Assembly: GCF_900637845.1 (NCBI RefSeq)
Contig: NZ_LR134439.1
Span: forward strand, 930,001 to 994,000
Source of the DNA: Erysipelothrix rhusiopathiae
GTDB lineage: Bacteria > Bacillota_I > Bacilli_A > Erysipelotrichales > Erysipelotrichaceae
DNA: 64,000 nucleotides
Direction of reading: 5' to 3'
Notes under the pieces: model-generated
Databases searched by the model: none
Told to the model about the DNA's origin: nothing
Seen by the model: only the letters and a program-made list of their open reading frames with translations
Made by a program: the position numbers and the translations under genes
In this document: piece by piece, positions 46,624 to 56,991 of the stretch
Layout of the letters: each line of letters opens with the position of its first letter
Position numbering within the stretch: position 1 is the first letter of the stretch

Positions 46624-46675
46624 AGTTGTAAATTAAAGGCAGAGATGAAAAAATGTCTGCTTTTAATTTACAACT
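46624..46675 (-). terminator. Long hairpin between convergent genes
   Basis: Arms AGTTGTAAATTAAA (46624-46637) and TTTAATTTACAACT (46662-46675) pair perfectly; GCAGA/TCTGC extends the stem to 19 bp with one mismatch. On the minus strand a T-run follows, so it terminates the phosphoesterase gene; on the plus strand there is no T-run. Confidence 0.7.
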
Positions 46676-46688
46676 CAAACGAGAGTGT

Positions 46689-47759
46689 CTATTTAAATAT
46701 AATCGTCATGCTGACGGGATTGTGGTCGGAATATTTGAAATCAACAGTTCCCAGTCCAACTGTATCAATAATTTCGATATTGTCGGAAACAAGAAAACCA
46801 TCGATGACCGCCATAAACGTTTCTTGAGGACGATATGCTTTATCAACCGCACGTACTGAAGGATTATCGGGGTCTACACCCCAATGGTAGCCGGAAGGAG
46901 CAAAGTCTTCTGGCAGCTCCATAATCCAATCAGGATAAGAATCCGTCCAAGTGAAATTGTGAGAATCGGTCGTTGGCAATTCATGATTGAAATCACCACC
47001 AAGGACAACATAATTACCTTGGTTATATTCGCTTTCGAGTACCTCTTTCATCTGCGCAAGTTGTTGGACACGAACCTTGCCCCCTTTATCAAATGCGGAG
47101 AAATGAGCATTAATAAGGATAAATTCTTTTCCATTATCCATCGGGTATCGGGTCACACTGAATGCACGTTTAAGGTCAAAGAGTTGTTTTACCAAGGGTT
47201 CTTTCCCATTGAACTGATAGCGTGTGGAACTTAAGGGTTCTGCTTTTGATAGAGTGGCAATCCCACTTTCTGCCCCTCCCATTGGATGCGTGAACGGTAC
47301 AGGAACATATTTCACTTTGTAATTAGGGGCGAAAATTCCGTGATAGCCTTCATTACGAAGGAGATCATATTGATTCACATTAAAACTGCGCTTGCCGGAA
47401 AGATCCACTTCCTGAAAGAGCGCGAAATCAGGATTGGTGTCTTGGAATATAGAGAGAATGCCATCCATATTTAGAAGCACTTCCTCGAGTGTATCAGCGC
47501 CGGCTTTATTACCACCATCCATAAAAAAGTCTTGGTCTTGGCCAAGTGCAGCATAGCCAATATTATAAGTTAATAAAGTATATGGTTTATTGGTGTAGAG
47601 TGTGGCTTGGACATGCGCCTTGTCAATAGCCAAATCCGTGAGCGGTTCTGGCTTATAATCTGTTAAGAAGGCGTAGCTAATCAAACCACCAAGGATGATT
47701 ACAATGACAAGTACCAAACTGAGTAAGGCTTTCCAAATCGTTTTTAAATGTTTTTTCAT
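46689..47759 (-). CDS. Membrane-anchored endonuclease/exonuclease/phosphatase-family protein
   Basis: The protein of about 356 residues has an N-terminal membrane segment (ALLSLVLVIVIILGGLISYA) and an extracellular EEP domain (about 60-355). Conserved sites are TYNIGY, ALFQEVD (metal-binding Glu), NAHFSAF, GGDFNHE (Asp-Asn) and YSDHNPVSM (Asp-His). The family includes sphingomyelinases, inositol phosphatases and nucleases; the extracellular location leaves a lipid- or nucleic-acid-degrading role open. The ATG at 47759 has GGGG 8 bases upstream; one at 47771 is also possible. Confidence 0.8.
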   Translation of the reverse strand: MKKHLKTIWKALLSLVLVIVIILGGLISYAFLTDYKPEPLTDLAIDKAHVQATLYTNKPYTLLTYNIGYAALGQDQDFFMDGGNKAGADTLEEVLLNMDGILSIFQDTNPDFALFQEVDLSGKRSFNVNQYDLLRNEGYHGIFAPNYKVKYVPVPFTHPMGGAESGIATLSKAEPLSSTRYQFNGKEPLVKQLFDLKRAFSVTRYPMDNGKEFILINAHFSAFDKGGKVRVQQLAQMKEVLESEYNQGNYVVLGGDFNHELPTTDSHNFTWTDSYPDWIMELPEDFAPSGYHWGVDPDNPSVRAVDKAYRPQETFMAVIDGFLVSDNIEIIDTVGLGTVDFKYSDHNPVSMTIIFK

Positions 47760-47997
47760 GAGGAACCCCATTTCTATAATTTAATTTTACGTTAGTTTAA
47801 CCCGTGCTACAAGATAAATGTATAAAAATTCGAACTGACTTATTTGTGGAATTTTAGTGATAATTGAATTAGTTTTAATGTTTAGTAGTATTTAGCGAAA
47901 TGATGTGATATACTGTAGAAGTTAAAAGATACTCATTGCAATTGTGTGAACAAAGTAAGCATGACCTTCTTAATTAACTAGAACTGGAGGCATACTT

Positions 47998-48198
47998 ATG
48001 GAATCAGGAAAAGTAAAATTCTTTAATGCAGATAAAGGTTTTGGATTCATCATCACTGACAGTGGAAAAGAAATTTTCGTACACTACTCAGGAATCATCA
48101 GCGATGGTTTTAAAACTTTAAATGACGGTGATGTTGTTACTTTCGATATTGAAAGTGATACACGTGGTGATAAAGCTATCAACGTTAAAGTTGCTTAA
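47998..48198 (+). CDS. csp: Cold-shock protein, CspA family
   Basis: The 66-residue single cold-shock domain protein has RNP1 KGFGFI and RNP2 IFVHYSG, which bind single-stranded RNA. GGAGG precedes the ATG. The upstream 47772-47997 gap, probably including a long 5' untranslated region as is usual for csp genes, shows no other ORF. Two terminators follow in tandem. Confidence 0.93.
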   Translation: MESGKVKFFNADKGFGFIITDSGKEIFVHYSGIISDGFKTLNDGDVVTFDIESDTRGDKAINVKVA

Positions 48199-48215
48199 TT
48201 AAAACATTATCATTT

Positions 48216-48241
48216 AACTCTCGGTAACGAGAGTTTTTTTA
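48216..48241 (+). terminator. csp terminator 1
   Basis: Hairpin AACTCTCG-GTAA-CGAGAGTT and T-run. Confidence 0.9.
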
Positions 48242-48268
48242 TGCCTTTTTCGAAGGCACTTTTTTGTT
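48242..48268 (+). terminator. csp terminator 2
   Basis: A second hairpin, TGCCTT-TTTCG-AAGGCA plus T-run, lies directly after the first. The remaining 48269-48425 gap is AT-rich without other features. Confidence 0.7.
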
Positions 48269-48425
48269 TTTATATATGTTTTCAGTATCCAAATTCCTCT
48301 GTATTTGACATAAAATCACGCGATTTTTGATTGATTTGGTTACTTTCTTAAATCTTAACCATAAAAAAAATAATTCATGTATTATAAAAAAAAGTAATTA
48401 ATAAATACTATATATAAGGATAGCG

Positions 48426-51400
48426 GTGATTTTTATGAGAAAAAGATTTAAAGCAATGATGCCACTTGTGTTATCACTTCTTTTAGTGATAACAACAGGA
48501 ACAAATATTCGTGCGAATGATGAGGGAACCCTAGCGGAACTCACAGCTATGGATGATGTGTCGATCGTTCAATCCATCTTGGATGAAGAAGAAACAAATA
48601 CTCCAGAGGAAGATCCAGAGCTTTCTGTAGACCCAAGTGTTCCCGTCGATATTATTGTGGAACTTGAAGCACGTCCGATTTTAGATTACGAAAACGAGAT
48701 TAAGCAGGTAGGGAGTTTAGGCGACTTTTCAGAAACGAAACAAGCGCAAGATCTCGAAGCCAATTTAATTAAATCTCATGAAGCTGTAGTGGATAAAATT
48801 TCTGAAGTCATTCAAAAAGATGTGGAAGTTGATAGTAATTTTACCCGGGTTATGAATGGTTTCTCTCTTAAAGCATCATTGGATGATTTGAATTTAATCA
48901 AAGATATCGAAGGTGTTAAGAGTGCTTTTGTAAGTCAAACGTATGATATTCCTGAACCTCAAATGGTCGATAGTAACCGTACGATTGGTTCAGACACAGT
49001 TTGGACGCAATCACACTACAAGGGTGAAAATATTGTGGTGGCAGTCTTGGATACCGGTCTTGATACTGGACATCCTGCATTTGCGGTAGCACCATCACAA
49101 TTCAGAATTAATAAACAAAAAATTCAAACAGTTCTAAATAATAAAAAACTGAAAGCTACAGCGAATACACCGGGTCTTACGGTAGATCATGTTTATATTA
49201 ATGACAAAGTACCGTTTGTTTATGATTATGCGGATAAAGATGCAATTGTTGATCCAAGTGCGCATAATTATGGACGTTTAGCGCATGGAACCCACGTTGC
49301 AGGGACTGTAGCCGGAAAAGATCAAGCGGATTTTAGAGGCGTAGCACCGGAAGCACAACTCATGATCTTTAAAGTGTTTAGTGATAAAGGTGGTGGGGCG
49401 AGTGATATTAGCTTAGTATCCGCATTAGAAGATTGTGTTTATTTAGGTGTTGATGTTATTAATATGAGTTTGGGGAGTGATGCTGGGTTTATGCATGATT
49501 CCTACAAACCTACCAATGATATGTACAACCGTATTCGTGATAATGGAATTGTACTTGATGTTGCGGCAGGAAACGCGATGTCATCATCTGAGAAAAACTT
49601 ATATGGTAATGATCTAACACTTGCATCTGATCCAGATCATGGCATTGTCGGTAGTCCTTCAACCTATGCTTCACCCATATCTGTTGCCAGTGTGAACAAT
49701 ACAAAATATCGTCCAGGTAGCAAGACAATCGATCCGACTCAAGTAACCTTATCAGGCTTCTCAAGTATTGGTACAACCCCTAATATCAGTATTAAGCCTG
49801 AGATATCTGCACCGGGTGCTTGGATACGATCTGCGATGCCACGTTTAAACGGTCAAAACTACGATGAAATGTCAGGAACATCCATGGCAACACCTCATGT
49901 TGCAGGTGCTTCCGCATTAATGAAACAATACTTAAACGATAAATTTGGAAATTTAACCAATATTCAAAAAATGGAACTTACCAACAATTTATTGATGAGT
50001 ACGGCTCATCCAATTGTACAAAAAGATGGTGCACCACAACCCGTTCGAAAACAAGGTTCAGGGATGATGGATATTAATGCAGCCATCAAAACACCTGTTT
50101 ACTTGAGTGTTGATCCGAAACAAAATCATGATGGATCCAATCGTCCTAAGATCGAATTAGGCGATGATCAAAACAAGACGGGAAATTATACACTTAAATT
50201 TAAAGTTACGAATATGGGAACTCAAACTGAAACGTATCAGATTAAAGAAAAAGTAAGTGTACCCGTTATCAAACGTAGCATTATGGACGATCATCGCGAA
50301 CGTGCATTTATGACAGATGATAATCGCAGTGTAGATGTAACTCGTTCAGGTGTGACATCAGTAACTGTAAAAGCAAAAGAGACAAAAGATGTTTCGATTA
50401 CAGTACAACTTACACAAGCTGAGAAAAACCGTTTAAACCAAGAATTTGAAAACGGAACGTATGTGGAAGGGTTTGTACAACTTACGCATGCAAGTCATCC
50501 TCAAATAAGCATTCCGTTCCTTGCTTTCTACGGTGATTGGGAAAAAGCACCAATCTTTGATCATGCTGCGGAATATGAGATGGGGGTACGTGCAAGTAAT
50601 TATGCACACCGTTACTTATCTGACAAAATGCCAATGGGTGGTAATATTTTTGATCGACGCATGATCTATACAAACCCGAGTCGTTTTGTAATATCACCCA
50701 ATGGTGATGGATTATACGATAAACTAAGTGGTATTAATTTAGGACAATTACGTAACGTAGAATCCATGACGATGGAAATTACGAACAAAAAAACAAAACA
50801 AGTCATTATAAAAGAAGAACGCCCAAATATTCGCAAAACGTTCTACAACAATTCCTATGGAAAACAGGTTCCGAATATACTCTTTTGGCCCTTCTCAACA
50901 TTTACGGGTCTTGATCAACAGAAAAACCCACTACCTGAAGGTCGATATGATTTGAAAATCAGTGCAGATTTAGGTTATCGAAAAGGTATTGATCAAGAGA
51001 TTGTTCATACGATTCACGTTGATCATACGAAACCGGTCATACCTCAAGATAAAATTAAGTTTACGGAAAAAAATGGTACGGTTATGATGCATGTGGAAAG
51101 TAATGACAATACATTCTTAACACAAACTGCACTTTACCCCGTTTATAATGGTAAAGTACAAGTAAACCGTCCTTTAAAGAAACAATATACACCATACGAT
51201 CTTGTCTCGCGTCATGCTTTTGATGTGGATGTGACAAATTTAAAAGGACAAGAAGTGGTTATTTCCGCAGTTGATGCAGGAATGCTTGAAACGAATTATA
51301 AAACTGTAGTTCCAGGGACACCGAAACCACATCTTAAAGTTGATGAATTTAAAATTAAAGTAGGAGCACAAATAGAGCTTGAACCCGGTAATTTTAAATG

Positions 51401-53033
51401 GCAAACACCTACATTTGAGTCAGAAGATCCGGAGATTGCGGATGTGAACGATAAAGGACTGGTAACGGGATTAAAACCTGGAGCAACCTTTATTAAAATT
51501 AAAGATAAAAATGGAATTGATCTTGTTGCGCTCATTGAAGTGTTTGAAGAAGAATCGTTAAAACTTCAAATGAAGGTTGGAGAAAAACGTAAACTTATTT
51601 CTTACAATTTAGAAGGAAAACGTACCTTTGATTCTGATGCACCACACATCGTATCGGCTCGTGATACCGGAGAAATTGAAGCGCATCAAAAAGGGAAAGC
51701 GAAAATTACGGTTCAAAACGCTTATGAAAAATTAGAGTATGAAGTTGAAGTTGTGGATCAACCGAAATATACACCAAGCTTAAGTTTTGATAAAAAAGTT
51801 TATGAAATCAATTCAGGTGAAGTTGTTGCACCAAAATTCACCATTGAAAACGATGACCCAAGTAATCCTCAAGTTGTAACACGCTTGCTCACAAGTAATG
51901 AGGAACATGTAAGTATTGCAGGACTCAAATTTACTGGTGAGCATGCGGGTGAGGCTGCAGTCATTGCGGAATTGAAAAATGGTACACGTGCTGTTGCGAA
52001 GGTAAAAGTCGGGGGATTGGATACGAAAAAACTTGATATTCTAATCAGTCAGGCATCAAATCTTAATGCAGATGATTACACCAAGACATCTTTCACAACC
52101 CTTACCACAACACTTCAGGAAGCAAAAACCCTTCGTAAGCAAAAAGGAATTGATCAAAGCAACATCGATACGATGGTTGAAAAACTTGAGAAATCAATGA
52201 ACCAACTGGTTCAAGTAATTAAAAATTTACCAAGTGCGATGAGCGTCGAAGTTGGAAATACGTTTAAGTTGAGTCCAAAACCTGCGCAAGGAAAATGGAT
52301 TTGGGATGCTGAGTTTCTTGAAGGAACCGCTCAAAATAATGATCAAGAGATGATGTTTAAAGGTCTAAAAGAAGGTCAAACAGATGTGCGTTATCGCACC
52401 AAAGACGGTGAAGAACAATCCGTAGCCGTCGCAGTTAAACCAAAACCAAAACCCGTAGAAATTGATCCTATCGTACCCACAGATCCTGTCGATCCGGTAA
52501 AGCCAACAGATCCTGTCGATCCGGTAAAGCCAAAAGACCCTGTCGATCCAGTTAAACCCACAGATCCTGTCGATCCGGTAAAGCCAACAGATCCTGTCGA
52601 TCCAGTTAAACCCACAGACCCTGTTGATCCAGTTAAACCAACAGATCCAGTTGATCCAGTTAAACCAACAGATCCAGTTGATCCAGTTAAACCCACAGAC
52701 CCTGTTGATCCAGTTAAACCCACAGACCCTGTTGATCCGGTAAAACCCGCAGATCCAGTTGATCCCGTGAAGCCAACAGATCCAACGAAACCAACGAAAC
52801 CAGTAGATAGCGGTTTAAAACCGATTGATAATCTCAAAAAACCAATTGTTAAGCCAAAAGATCCTGTTTCTCAAGTTGAAAGTATAAAACAAGATAAACC
52901 GGTGATTCATTTTGGAGTCGTGAGTGAATCATTACCTCAAACGGGTGTAACACCACAATATCGCGGGTATACACTCCTTGGATTGGGGCTTGTGATTCGA
53001 GTAATCAACGATAAAAAGAATCGTATGAAATAA
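48426..53033 (+). CDS. LPXTG-anchored subtilisin-like serine protease (lactocepin/C5a-peptidase type)
   Basis: The 1,535-residue protease has a signal peptide (to about 32), a propeptide (about 55-180), and an S8 domain with triad D209 ([12 protein letters not shown]), H287 ([11 protein letters not shown]) and S486 ([13 protein letters not shown]). Fn3-like domains, a bacterial Ig (Big2) domain (about 960-1060), a FIVAR-like helical segment (about 1195-1260), eleven TDPVDPVKP repeats and LPQTG at 1503-1507 follow. It is anchored to the wall by sortase and probably cleaves host proteins. The start is GTG 48426 with AAGGA; an ATG at 48435 is possible. Confidence 0.9.
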   Translation: MIFMRKRFKAMMPLVLSLLLVITTGTNIRANDEGTLAELTAMDDVSIVQSILDEEETNTPEEDPELSVDPSVPVDIIVELEARPILDYENEIKQVGSLGDFSETKQAQDLEANLIKSHEAVVDKISEVIQKDVEVDSNFTRVMNGFSLKASLDDLNLIKDIEGVKSAFVSQTYDIPEPQMVDSNRTIGSDTVWTQSHYKGENIVVAVLDTGLDTGHPAFAVAPSQFRINKQKIQTVLNNKKLKATANTPGLTVDHVYINDKVPFVYDYADKDAIVDPSAHNYGRLAHGTHVAGTVAGKDQADFRGVAPEAQLMIFKVFSDKGGGASDISLVSALEDCVYLGVDVINMSLGSDAGFMHDSYKPTNDMYNRIRDNGIVLDVAAGNAMSSSEKNLYGNDLTLASDPDHGIVGSPSTYASPISVASVNNTKYRPGSKTIDPTQVTLSGFSSIGTTPNISIKPEISAPGAWIRSAMPRLNGQNYDEMSGTSMATPHVAGASALMKQYLNDKFGNLTNIQKMELTNNLLMSTAHPIVQKDGAPQPVRKQGSGMMDINAAIKTPVYLSVDPKQNHDGSNRPKIELGDDQNKTGNYTLKFKVTNMGTQTETYQIKEKVSVPVIKRSIMDDHRERAFMTDDNRSVDVTRSGVTSVTVKAKETKDVSITVQLTQAEKNRLNQEFENGTYVEGFVQLTHASHPQISIPFLAFYGDWEKAPIFDHAAEYEMGVRASNYAHRYLSDKMPMGGNIFDRRMIYTNPSRFVISPNGDGLYDKLSGINLGQLRNVESMTMEITNKKTKQVIIKEERPNIRKTFYNNSYGKQVPNILFWPFSTFTGLDQQKNPLPEGRYDLKISADLGYRKGIDQEIVHTIHVDHTKPVIPQDKIKFTEKNGTVMMHVESNDNTFLTQTALYPVYNGKVQVNRPLKKQYTPYDLVSRHAFDVDVTNLKGQEVVISAVDAGMLETNYKTVVPGTPKPHLKVDEFKIKVGAQIELEPGNFKWQTPTFESEDPEIADVNDKGLVTGLKPGATFIKIKDKNGIDLVALIEVFEEESLKLQMKVGEKRKLISYNLEGKRTFDSDAPHIVSARDTGEIEAHQKGKAKITVQNAYEKLEYEVEVVDQPKYTPSLSFDKKVYEINSGEVVAPKFTIENDDPSNPQVVTRLLTSNEEHVSIAGLKFTGEHAGEAAVIAELKNGTRAVAKVKVGGLDTKKLDILISQASNLNADDYTKTSFTTLTTTLQEAKTLRKQKGIDQSNIDTMVEKLEKSMNQLVQVIKNLPSAMSVEVGNTFKLSPKPAQGKWIWDAEFLEGTAQNNDQEMMFKGLKEGQTDVRYRTKDGEEQSVAVAVKPKPKPVEIDPIVPTDPVDPVKPTDPVDPVKPKDPVDPVKPTDPVDPVKPTDPVDPVKPTDPVDPVKPTDPVDPVKPTDPVDPVKPTDPVDPVKPTDPVDPVKPADPVDPVKPTDPTKPTKPVDSGLKPIDNLKKPIVKPKDPVSQVESIKQDKPVIHFGVVSESLPQTGVTPQYRGYTLLGLGLVIRVINDKKNRMK
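52479..52775 (+). repeat. Eleven 27-bp repeats encoding TDPVDPVKP
   Basis: Eleven perfect-length units encode (T/K/A)DPVDPVKP, a wall-spanning stalk. Synonymous differences between units (GTCGAT or GTTGAT, CCGGTA or CCAGTT) show the array is older than a single burst of copying. Unit number is likely variable. Confidence 0.95.
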
Positions 53034-53145
53034 TCCAAACACGATGATTTAACTAAAATTTACGTCAAATTCATCACAATGAGTGTTCAATATGTTATTC
53101 TAATCATAGTCTGTTAAGGCATAATATAAATAGGAGGACTCTAGT

Positions 53146-53994
53146 TTGATTGAGTTATTAAAAGTTATAATCCTCGGTATTGTTGAAGGAATTACAGAAT
53201 GGTTGCCGATTAGTAGTACGGGTCATATGATTCTTGTTGATGAATTCCTTAAACTGAACGCACGACCTGAATTTAAATCAATGTTCTTTGTTGTGATTCA
53301 ATTAGGTGCGATTCTTGCCGTTGTAGTTATTTATTGGCATAAACTATTTCCATTTAAGAAAAACAAAAATGGTAAGATTACGGTTGAAAAAGACATCATC
53401 AATATGTGGCTGAAAATTGTTGTTGCATGTATTCCCGCAGGTATTGTTGGAATTCTATTTGATGATTGGATTGATGCGCATTTGTATAATCCGACCGTTG
53501 TCGCAATTATGTTAATCTTATTTGGTGTTATCTTTATTGTGGTAGAAAACCGTAATAAAAATGCAAAACCTAAAATTACTAAAATTTCTGAAATTACATA
53601 TCAAACTGCATTGATTATTGGTTTATTCCAATTAATTGCTGCCGTATTCCCCGGAACATCACGTTCTGGTGCAACCATCGTAGGTGCATTAATATTTGGT
53701 GTATCACGTATTGTCGCAACTGAATTTACATTCTTCCTCGCAGTACCGGTAATGTTTGGAGCAAGTATTTTGAAATTAGCGAAGTTCTTCGTTAAGGGGA
53801 ATGGATTCATGTTTTCGGAATTTGGTTTGCTAGTAGTAGGGATGGTTGTTTCATTTATCGTCTCAGTATTCGCAATCCGATTCTTACTCAATTACCTTAA
53901 GAAGAATGACTTTAAAGCATTTGGTGTTTACCGAATTGTTTTAGGAATCATTGTACTATTATTCTTCTATGTGGTAAAACCACTGTTATTTTAA
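53146..53994 (+). CDS. uppP: Undecaprenyl-diphosphatase (BacA/UppP)
   Basis: The 282-residue membrane enzyme recycles undecaprenyl diphosphate for peptidoglycan synthesis and gives bacitracin tolerance. [15 protein letters not shown] near the N-terminus and [10 protein letters not shown] near residue 170 are the catalytic motifs. The start is a TTG with AGGAGG 8 bases upstream. It is a single gene with its own terminator. Confidence 0.94.
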   Translation: MIELLKVIILGIVEGITEWLPISSTGHMILVDEFLKLNARPEFKSMFFVVIQLGAILAVVVIYWHKLFPFKKNKNGKITVEKDIINMWLKIVVACIPAGIVGILFDDWIDAHLYNPTVVAIMLILFGVIFIVVENRNKNAKPKITKISEITYQTALIIGLFQLIAAVFPGTSRSGATIVGALIFGVSRIVATEFTFFLAVPVMFGASILKLAKFFVKGNGFMFSEFGLLVVGMVVSFIVSVFAIRFLLNYLKKNDFKAFGVYRIVLGIIVLLFFYVVKPLLF

Positions 53995-54018
53995 AAGAAG
54001 CTTCGGCTTCTTTTTTTA
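53995..54018 (+). terminator. Terminator after uppP
   Basis: Hairpin AAGAAGC-TTCG-GCTTCTT with T-run. Confidence 0.9.
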
Positions 54019-54097
54019 AATCACAATACAACACACAGTTGTAAAGGGGTGTGTGTGTTAAAATATAAACATAAGAAAATGAGGAAGGACTGTCGAC

Positions 54098-54691
54098 ATG
54101 AAAAAAATCATTTGTATTTGTTTGATGCTAGGAATCGTTACTGGGTGTGCAGATCGTGGTAAAACTGCGACCTCAGTGAAACCTCATCCCATCGATAAAG
54201 AGGTTCATAAACTTCCACCCGTTAAGCCAAATACAGAAAATCCTAATCATCTTCCGGATGTCTCATTTGAAGATGCTGTTGAATTTTATTTTTCGTTGCA
54301 TGATGAAGCTTCAATTATTACAGAGATTGCCTATCGCCCCCTCCATGAAGAAGGGGTCTATGAAGTTAAGGCGGCAATTGAAGACAGTGAAGTTGAAATT
54401 GTATTTAATAATAATCACGACATTCTTTCAGAGACAAATGAATATTTAGACCACAAAGAACAGGTTGAAGTTGAACGCGATGGATTTACCCGTGATGAGC
54501 TTGAAACTATAATTCCTGTGTCCGAAGCAATGCATCAAGCCCTAACTTTTAAACCAGGACATTTTGTTGAAGTTGAACTCAAAAAAGATAAAGATACCTT
54601 AGTTTATGAAATTGAGATTGTGGGTGCACATCAAAAATCGATCGACATCAAGGTTGATGCGATTACCGGGAAGGTTTTGCGCAAAGATTAG
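54098..54691 (+). CDS. PepSY-domain lipoprotein
   Basis: The 197-residue protein has a lipobox GIVTGC with Cys17. Two PepSY-like repeats follow (about 60-120 and 130-197; the second ends IDIKVDAITGKVLRKD, a typical PepSY finish). PepSY lipoproteins often inhibit proteases or sit beside two-component systems. The nearby secreted protease at 48426 is a possible partner but this is speculation. GAGGAAGGA precedes the ATG. Confidence 0.8.
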   Translation: MKKIICICLMLGIVTGCADRGKTATSVKPHPIDKEVHKLPPVKPNTENPNHLPDVSFEDAVEFYFSLHDEASIITEIAYRPLHEEGVYEVKAAIEDSEVEIVFNNNHDILSETNEYLDHKEQVEVERDGFTRDELETIIPVSEAMHQALTFKPGHFVEVELKKDKDTLVYEIEIVGAHQKSIDIKVDAITGKVLRKD

Positions 54692-54713
54692 TTCGTGAAA
54701 GTTAGAAAGCAGT

Positions 54714-55244
54714 ATGATGAGAAAAATTAAACTATTCATTGCCATAAGTTTGGATGGCTATATCGCAGATGAGAAAGGTTCAATTAATTGGTTGGAATCG
54801 TATAACTCTGTGGATGATGATACCTATGAAATGTTTTATAAAACAGTTGATACGGTTGTAATGGGTCGAAAAACCTACAAACAAGTTACCGAAGAACTTT
54901 CACCAGATGTGTATCCCTATGAGGATTCATTTACCTATGTTGTTTCATCACAGGATATCAAACCACGTAATAACATGGCACTCATCTCGGAAGATGTTAT
55001 TGGAGTACTTAATGAAATCAAGCAACAAGAAGGAAAAGATATCTGGATTGTTGGAGGTGGAATGCTAGTTTCAGCACTTGTGGAGGCATCCATTATTGAT
55101 GAATATTGGATTGCTGCTGCACCTATTTTACTGGGTAAGGGTATCCCATTATTTGATGAATCGATAAACAGTCACCAACTTAATCTGATTGAAAGTTATA
55201 CGAAGGGTCAGTTGGTTTATATGAAGTATCAAAAGCGCGCTTAA
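54714..55244 (+). CDS. Dihydrofolate-reductase-like protein (RibD C-terminal family)
   Basis: The 176-residue protein has the RibD C-terminal/DHFR-like fold of Bacillus YwjB and YyaP: KIKLFIAISLDGYIAD at the N-terminus, VVMGRKTYKQV with the NADPH-binding Arg-Lys, and WIVGGGMLVSAL, a glycine-rich cofactor loop. Its substrate is unknown. It starts 22 bases after the PepSY lipoprotein, so the two may be cotranscribed. Confidence 0.85.
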   Translation: MMRKIKLFIAISLDGYIADEKGSINWLESYNSVDDDTYEMFYKTVDTVVMGRKTYKQVTEELSPDVYPYEDSFTYVVSSQDIKPRNNMALISEDVIGVLNEIKQQEGKDIWIVGGGMLVSALVEASIIDEYWIAAAPILLGKGIPLFDESINSHQLNLIESYTKGQLVYMKYQKRA

Positions 55245-55257
55245 TTGCGCTTTTTTT
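55231..55257 (+). terminator. Terminator after the DHFR-like gene
   Basis: Hairpin AAAGCGC-N8-GCGCTTT with T-run; the left arm includes the last codons. Confidence 0.8.
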
Positions 55258-55319
55258 GTTGTTTTAATACGCAATCAATTTTATTATGAAATAAGTGTGA
55301 AAAATGACTGCGAATGTCC

Positions 55320-55368
55320 TTGACTTGTCCATGTGGCAGTTGTATTATAAGTGGAATGACACACTTAT
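55320..55368 (+). promoter_or_regulatory. TetR gene promoter and palindromic operator
   Basis: TTGACT (55320-55325) and TATTAT (55343-55348) are spaced by 17 bp. The perfect inverted repeat ATAAGTG-N8-CACTTAT (55347-55368) covers the end of the -10 and the start site, as expected of an autorepressed TetR gene. Confidence 0.7.
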
Positions 55369-55382
55369 GTCGCAAAGAGGTT

Positions 55383-55919
55383 ATGATGAAACAACAAGAA
55401 ATTATTAGAAGAACTGTTCCCTTTATAATTATGAATCCCACTGCTACAGTGAACGATATCGCAAAAAATGCCGGTATCAGTCGTGCTACGTTTCACCGTA
55501 CATTTACTGGACGTGACGAGCTTTATGATGTCATGGCTCGTGCATGTATTGAGGAAATTGATACAGCGCTTAAAGGTCTTGAACGTAAACTGGATTTATT
55601 TGAATCTTTAAAAGATATTGTGGATGTGTTAATTGAACTGGGTGATCGGGTGTATTTTTTGTATTATTATCCAGATGGCTTAAATTCAGATGAGTTACGT
55701 CAAGAATGTCATGCAATCTTAAAACCACTCTATACAGTTGTGATCAAGATGTATAAAAAGAAGATGTTGAATCAAAATGTTAATGAGGGTTGGATTATTA
55801 ATACGATCAATAATTACGTTTCGATTGCTTGGGTTCAAGTGTATGTGGGTAATGTAACACAAGCAGAAGCGGTTGAAAACACCATGCAAATGTTGCTTCA
55901 TGGAGTTGTAGCATACTAA
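55383..55919 (+). CDS. TetR-family transcriptional regulator
   Basis: The 178-residue regulator has an N-terminal TetR helix-turn-helix (about 15-60; ATVNDIAKNAGISRATFHRTF) and a helical ligand-binding domain. ATG at 55383 (two ATGs in a row) has AAAGAGG; the longer frame from 55314 would cover the promoter. The neighbouring FUSC gene is convergent. The ligand is unknown. Confidence 0.85.
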   Translation: MMKQQEIIRRTVPFIIMNPTATVNDIAKNAGISRATFHRTFTGRDELYDVMARACIEEIDTALKGLERKLDLFESLKDIVDVLIELGDRVYFLYYYPDGLNSDELRQECHAILKPLYTVVIKMYKKKMLNQNVNEGWIINTINNYVSIAWVQVYVGNVTQAEAVENTMQMLLHGVVAY

Positions 55920-55920
55920 A

Positions 55921-55954
55921 AAAAGTCTCAGCGGTTGGTCGTTGAGACTTTTTA
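55921..55954. terminator. Bidirectional terminator
   Basis: Hairpin AAAGTCTCA / TGAGACTTT with A- and T-runs between the convergent TetR and FUSC genes. Confidence 0.85.
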
Positions 55955-55958
55955 TCGT

Positions 55959-56459
55959 TTAGGATAAATCTTCCTTATGGTTGATATACTTATTGATAAT
56001 AACAGAAATAAAGATTCCAAAAAGCGTTTCAAGGATGCGTCGGATCATATACTGTATTGCATCGCCTTGAGTTCCATTATGATTCAGTAAGACCGCAAGG
56101 ACTAAAATCGCTGACATGGATGTAGCGTACTCACGAAGATTTAATATTTTACAAAGTGTTAGATCTACTAAAAGCACAGCCACAATGAGTAGCGTATAAG
56201 CTAAAGACTCACTGGGAATATTAAAATAGATTGTAATGAGTAGAAATAAGATTCCGATGATTCCTCCAAATAAAGTTCCTAAGATACGATCAAGCGAAGC
56301 ACGCACTGCATGTTCCGGTGATGACTTCATCATTAAAACGGCGGTAATCGCTGCATAAAAGGGAGCAGGATAGTTTAACGTCCAAGCAGTGATGAGACAG
56401 ATTGCAACCGCGAGGGTTGTTTTTAAAATTCGTAAACCCGGTAAATATTTCGTGTCCAT
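55959..56459 (-). CDS. FUSC/aromatic-acid-exporter-type membrane protein, short form
   Basis: The 166-residue protein has about five membrane segments and resembles the membrane half of FUSC/ArAE proteins (RASLDRILGTLFGGIIGILF and RRILETLFGIFISVIINKYI). The cytosolic half of long members is missing, though short forms are known in Firmicutes. GAGGTG precedes the ATG at 56459. It may export a small aromatic or organic acid. Confidence 0.75.
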   Translation of the reverse strand: MDTKYLPGLRILKTTLAVAICLITAWTLNYPAPFYAAITAVLMMKSSPEHAVRASLDRILGTLFGGIIGILFLLITIYFNIPSESLAYTLLIVAVLLVDLTLCKILNLREYATSMSAILVLAVLLNHNGTQGDAIQYMIRRILETLFGIFISVIINKYINHKEDLS

Positions 56460-56991
56460 GTGGCACCTCATGTTTCTTTTATGTGTAAAAATGCAAAATA
56501 TCCTTAATTTCATACAAATTATACATAAAATATCAAATTATGTCATTCTTCCGTTATTATAGGTTTGCATAACAATACAAAAAAAAATCATAACCTTCTT
56601 TGTATGTATGCAGCACACACCATAATAATGATTCATCAGTGTGTGATGAGTCGTGTGCAACCGTCTTTGGTGAGACGACTGCTTTTCGATGAAGTTAAGT
56701 AACAGTTAGGAATGTTTAAACGAAGATGAACACACTTCGGAGCTCTTATTTAGGTATGGTGGGATATTCTAAATAATATATGAACTTCCTATAAATCATT
56801 ATATCGCACATAATCGATTTGTACGCTTGGTTATACTTGACCATATACTCAAGCATTGTTACTTCAGTTATTACGCATAACGATCTGTTTGCATTCTATC
56901 ATACATGCAGACAAAGCACATCGTACCAAATTTTGTTTTGATCAAGGGGATGTGAAGCAATACAGATATTTGGGGCGGAAGGAGGAGGCCA
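56460..56991. other. 532-base region upstream of the peptide pheromone gene
   Basis: No convincing protein gene. It holds a dyad GTCGT-N4-ish arms around GTCTTTGGTGAGAC (about 56650-56680), a LytTR-like box at 56702-56710, and AT-rich sequence with possible promoters that I could not fix. It ends with GGAAGGAGGAGG before agrD. The length hints at a long untranslated leader or a regulatory RNA, as in other agr loci. Confidence 0.5.
56702..56710 (+). promoter_or_regulatory. LytTR-type (AgrA) box candidate
   Basis: ACAGTTAGG fits the AgrA/LytTR nine-base consensus (WMMGTTNRK in loose form). A related AAGTTAAG lies 11 bases upstream, one helical turn away, not the usual two turns. It is about 280 bases ahead of agrD. 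Confidence 0.45.

Noticed and set aside
52479-52775. Possible CRISPR-like array of short repeats
   Set aside because: The 27-bp units are contiguous with no spacers and are in frame within the protease gene.
52391-52837. Open frame of 148 codons on the minus strand with GLTGSTGSV repeats
   Set aside because: It is the antisense reading of the TDPVDPVKP repeat; its repetitiveness comes from the real gene and it has no ribosome site.
56725-56775. A 16-codon ORF (MNTLRSSYLG...) upstream of agrD as a second peptide
   Set aside because: It has no ribosome site and lacks AgrD features.
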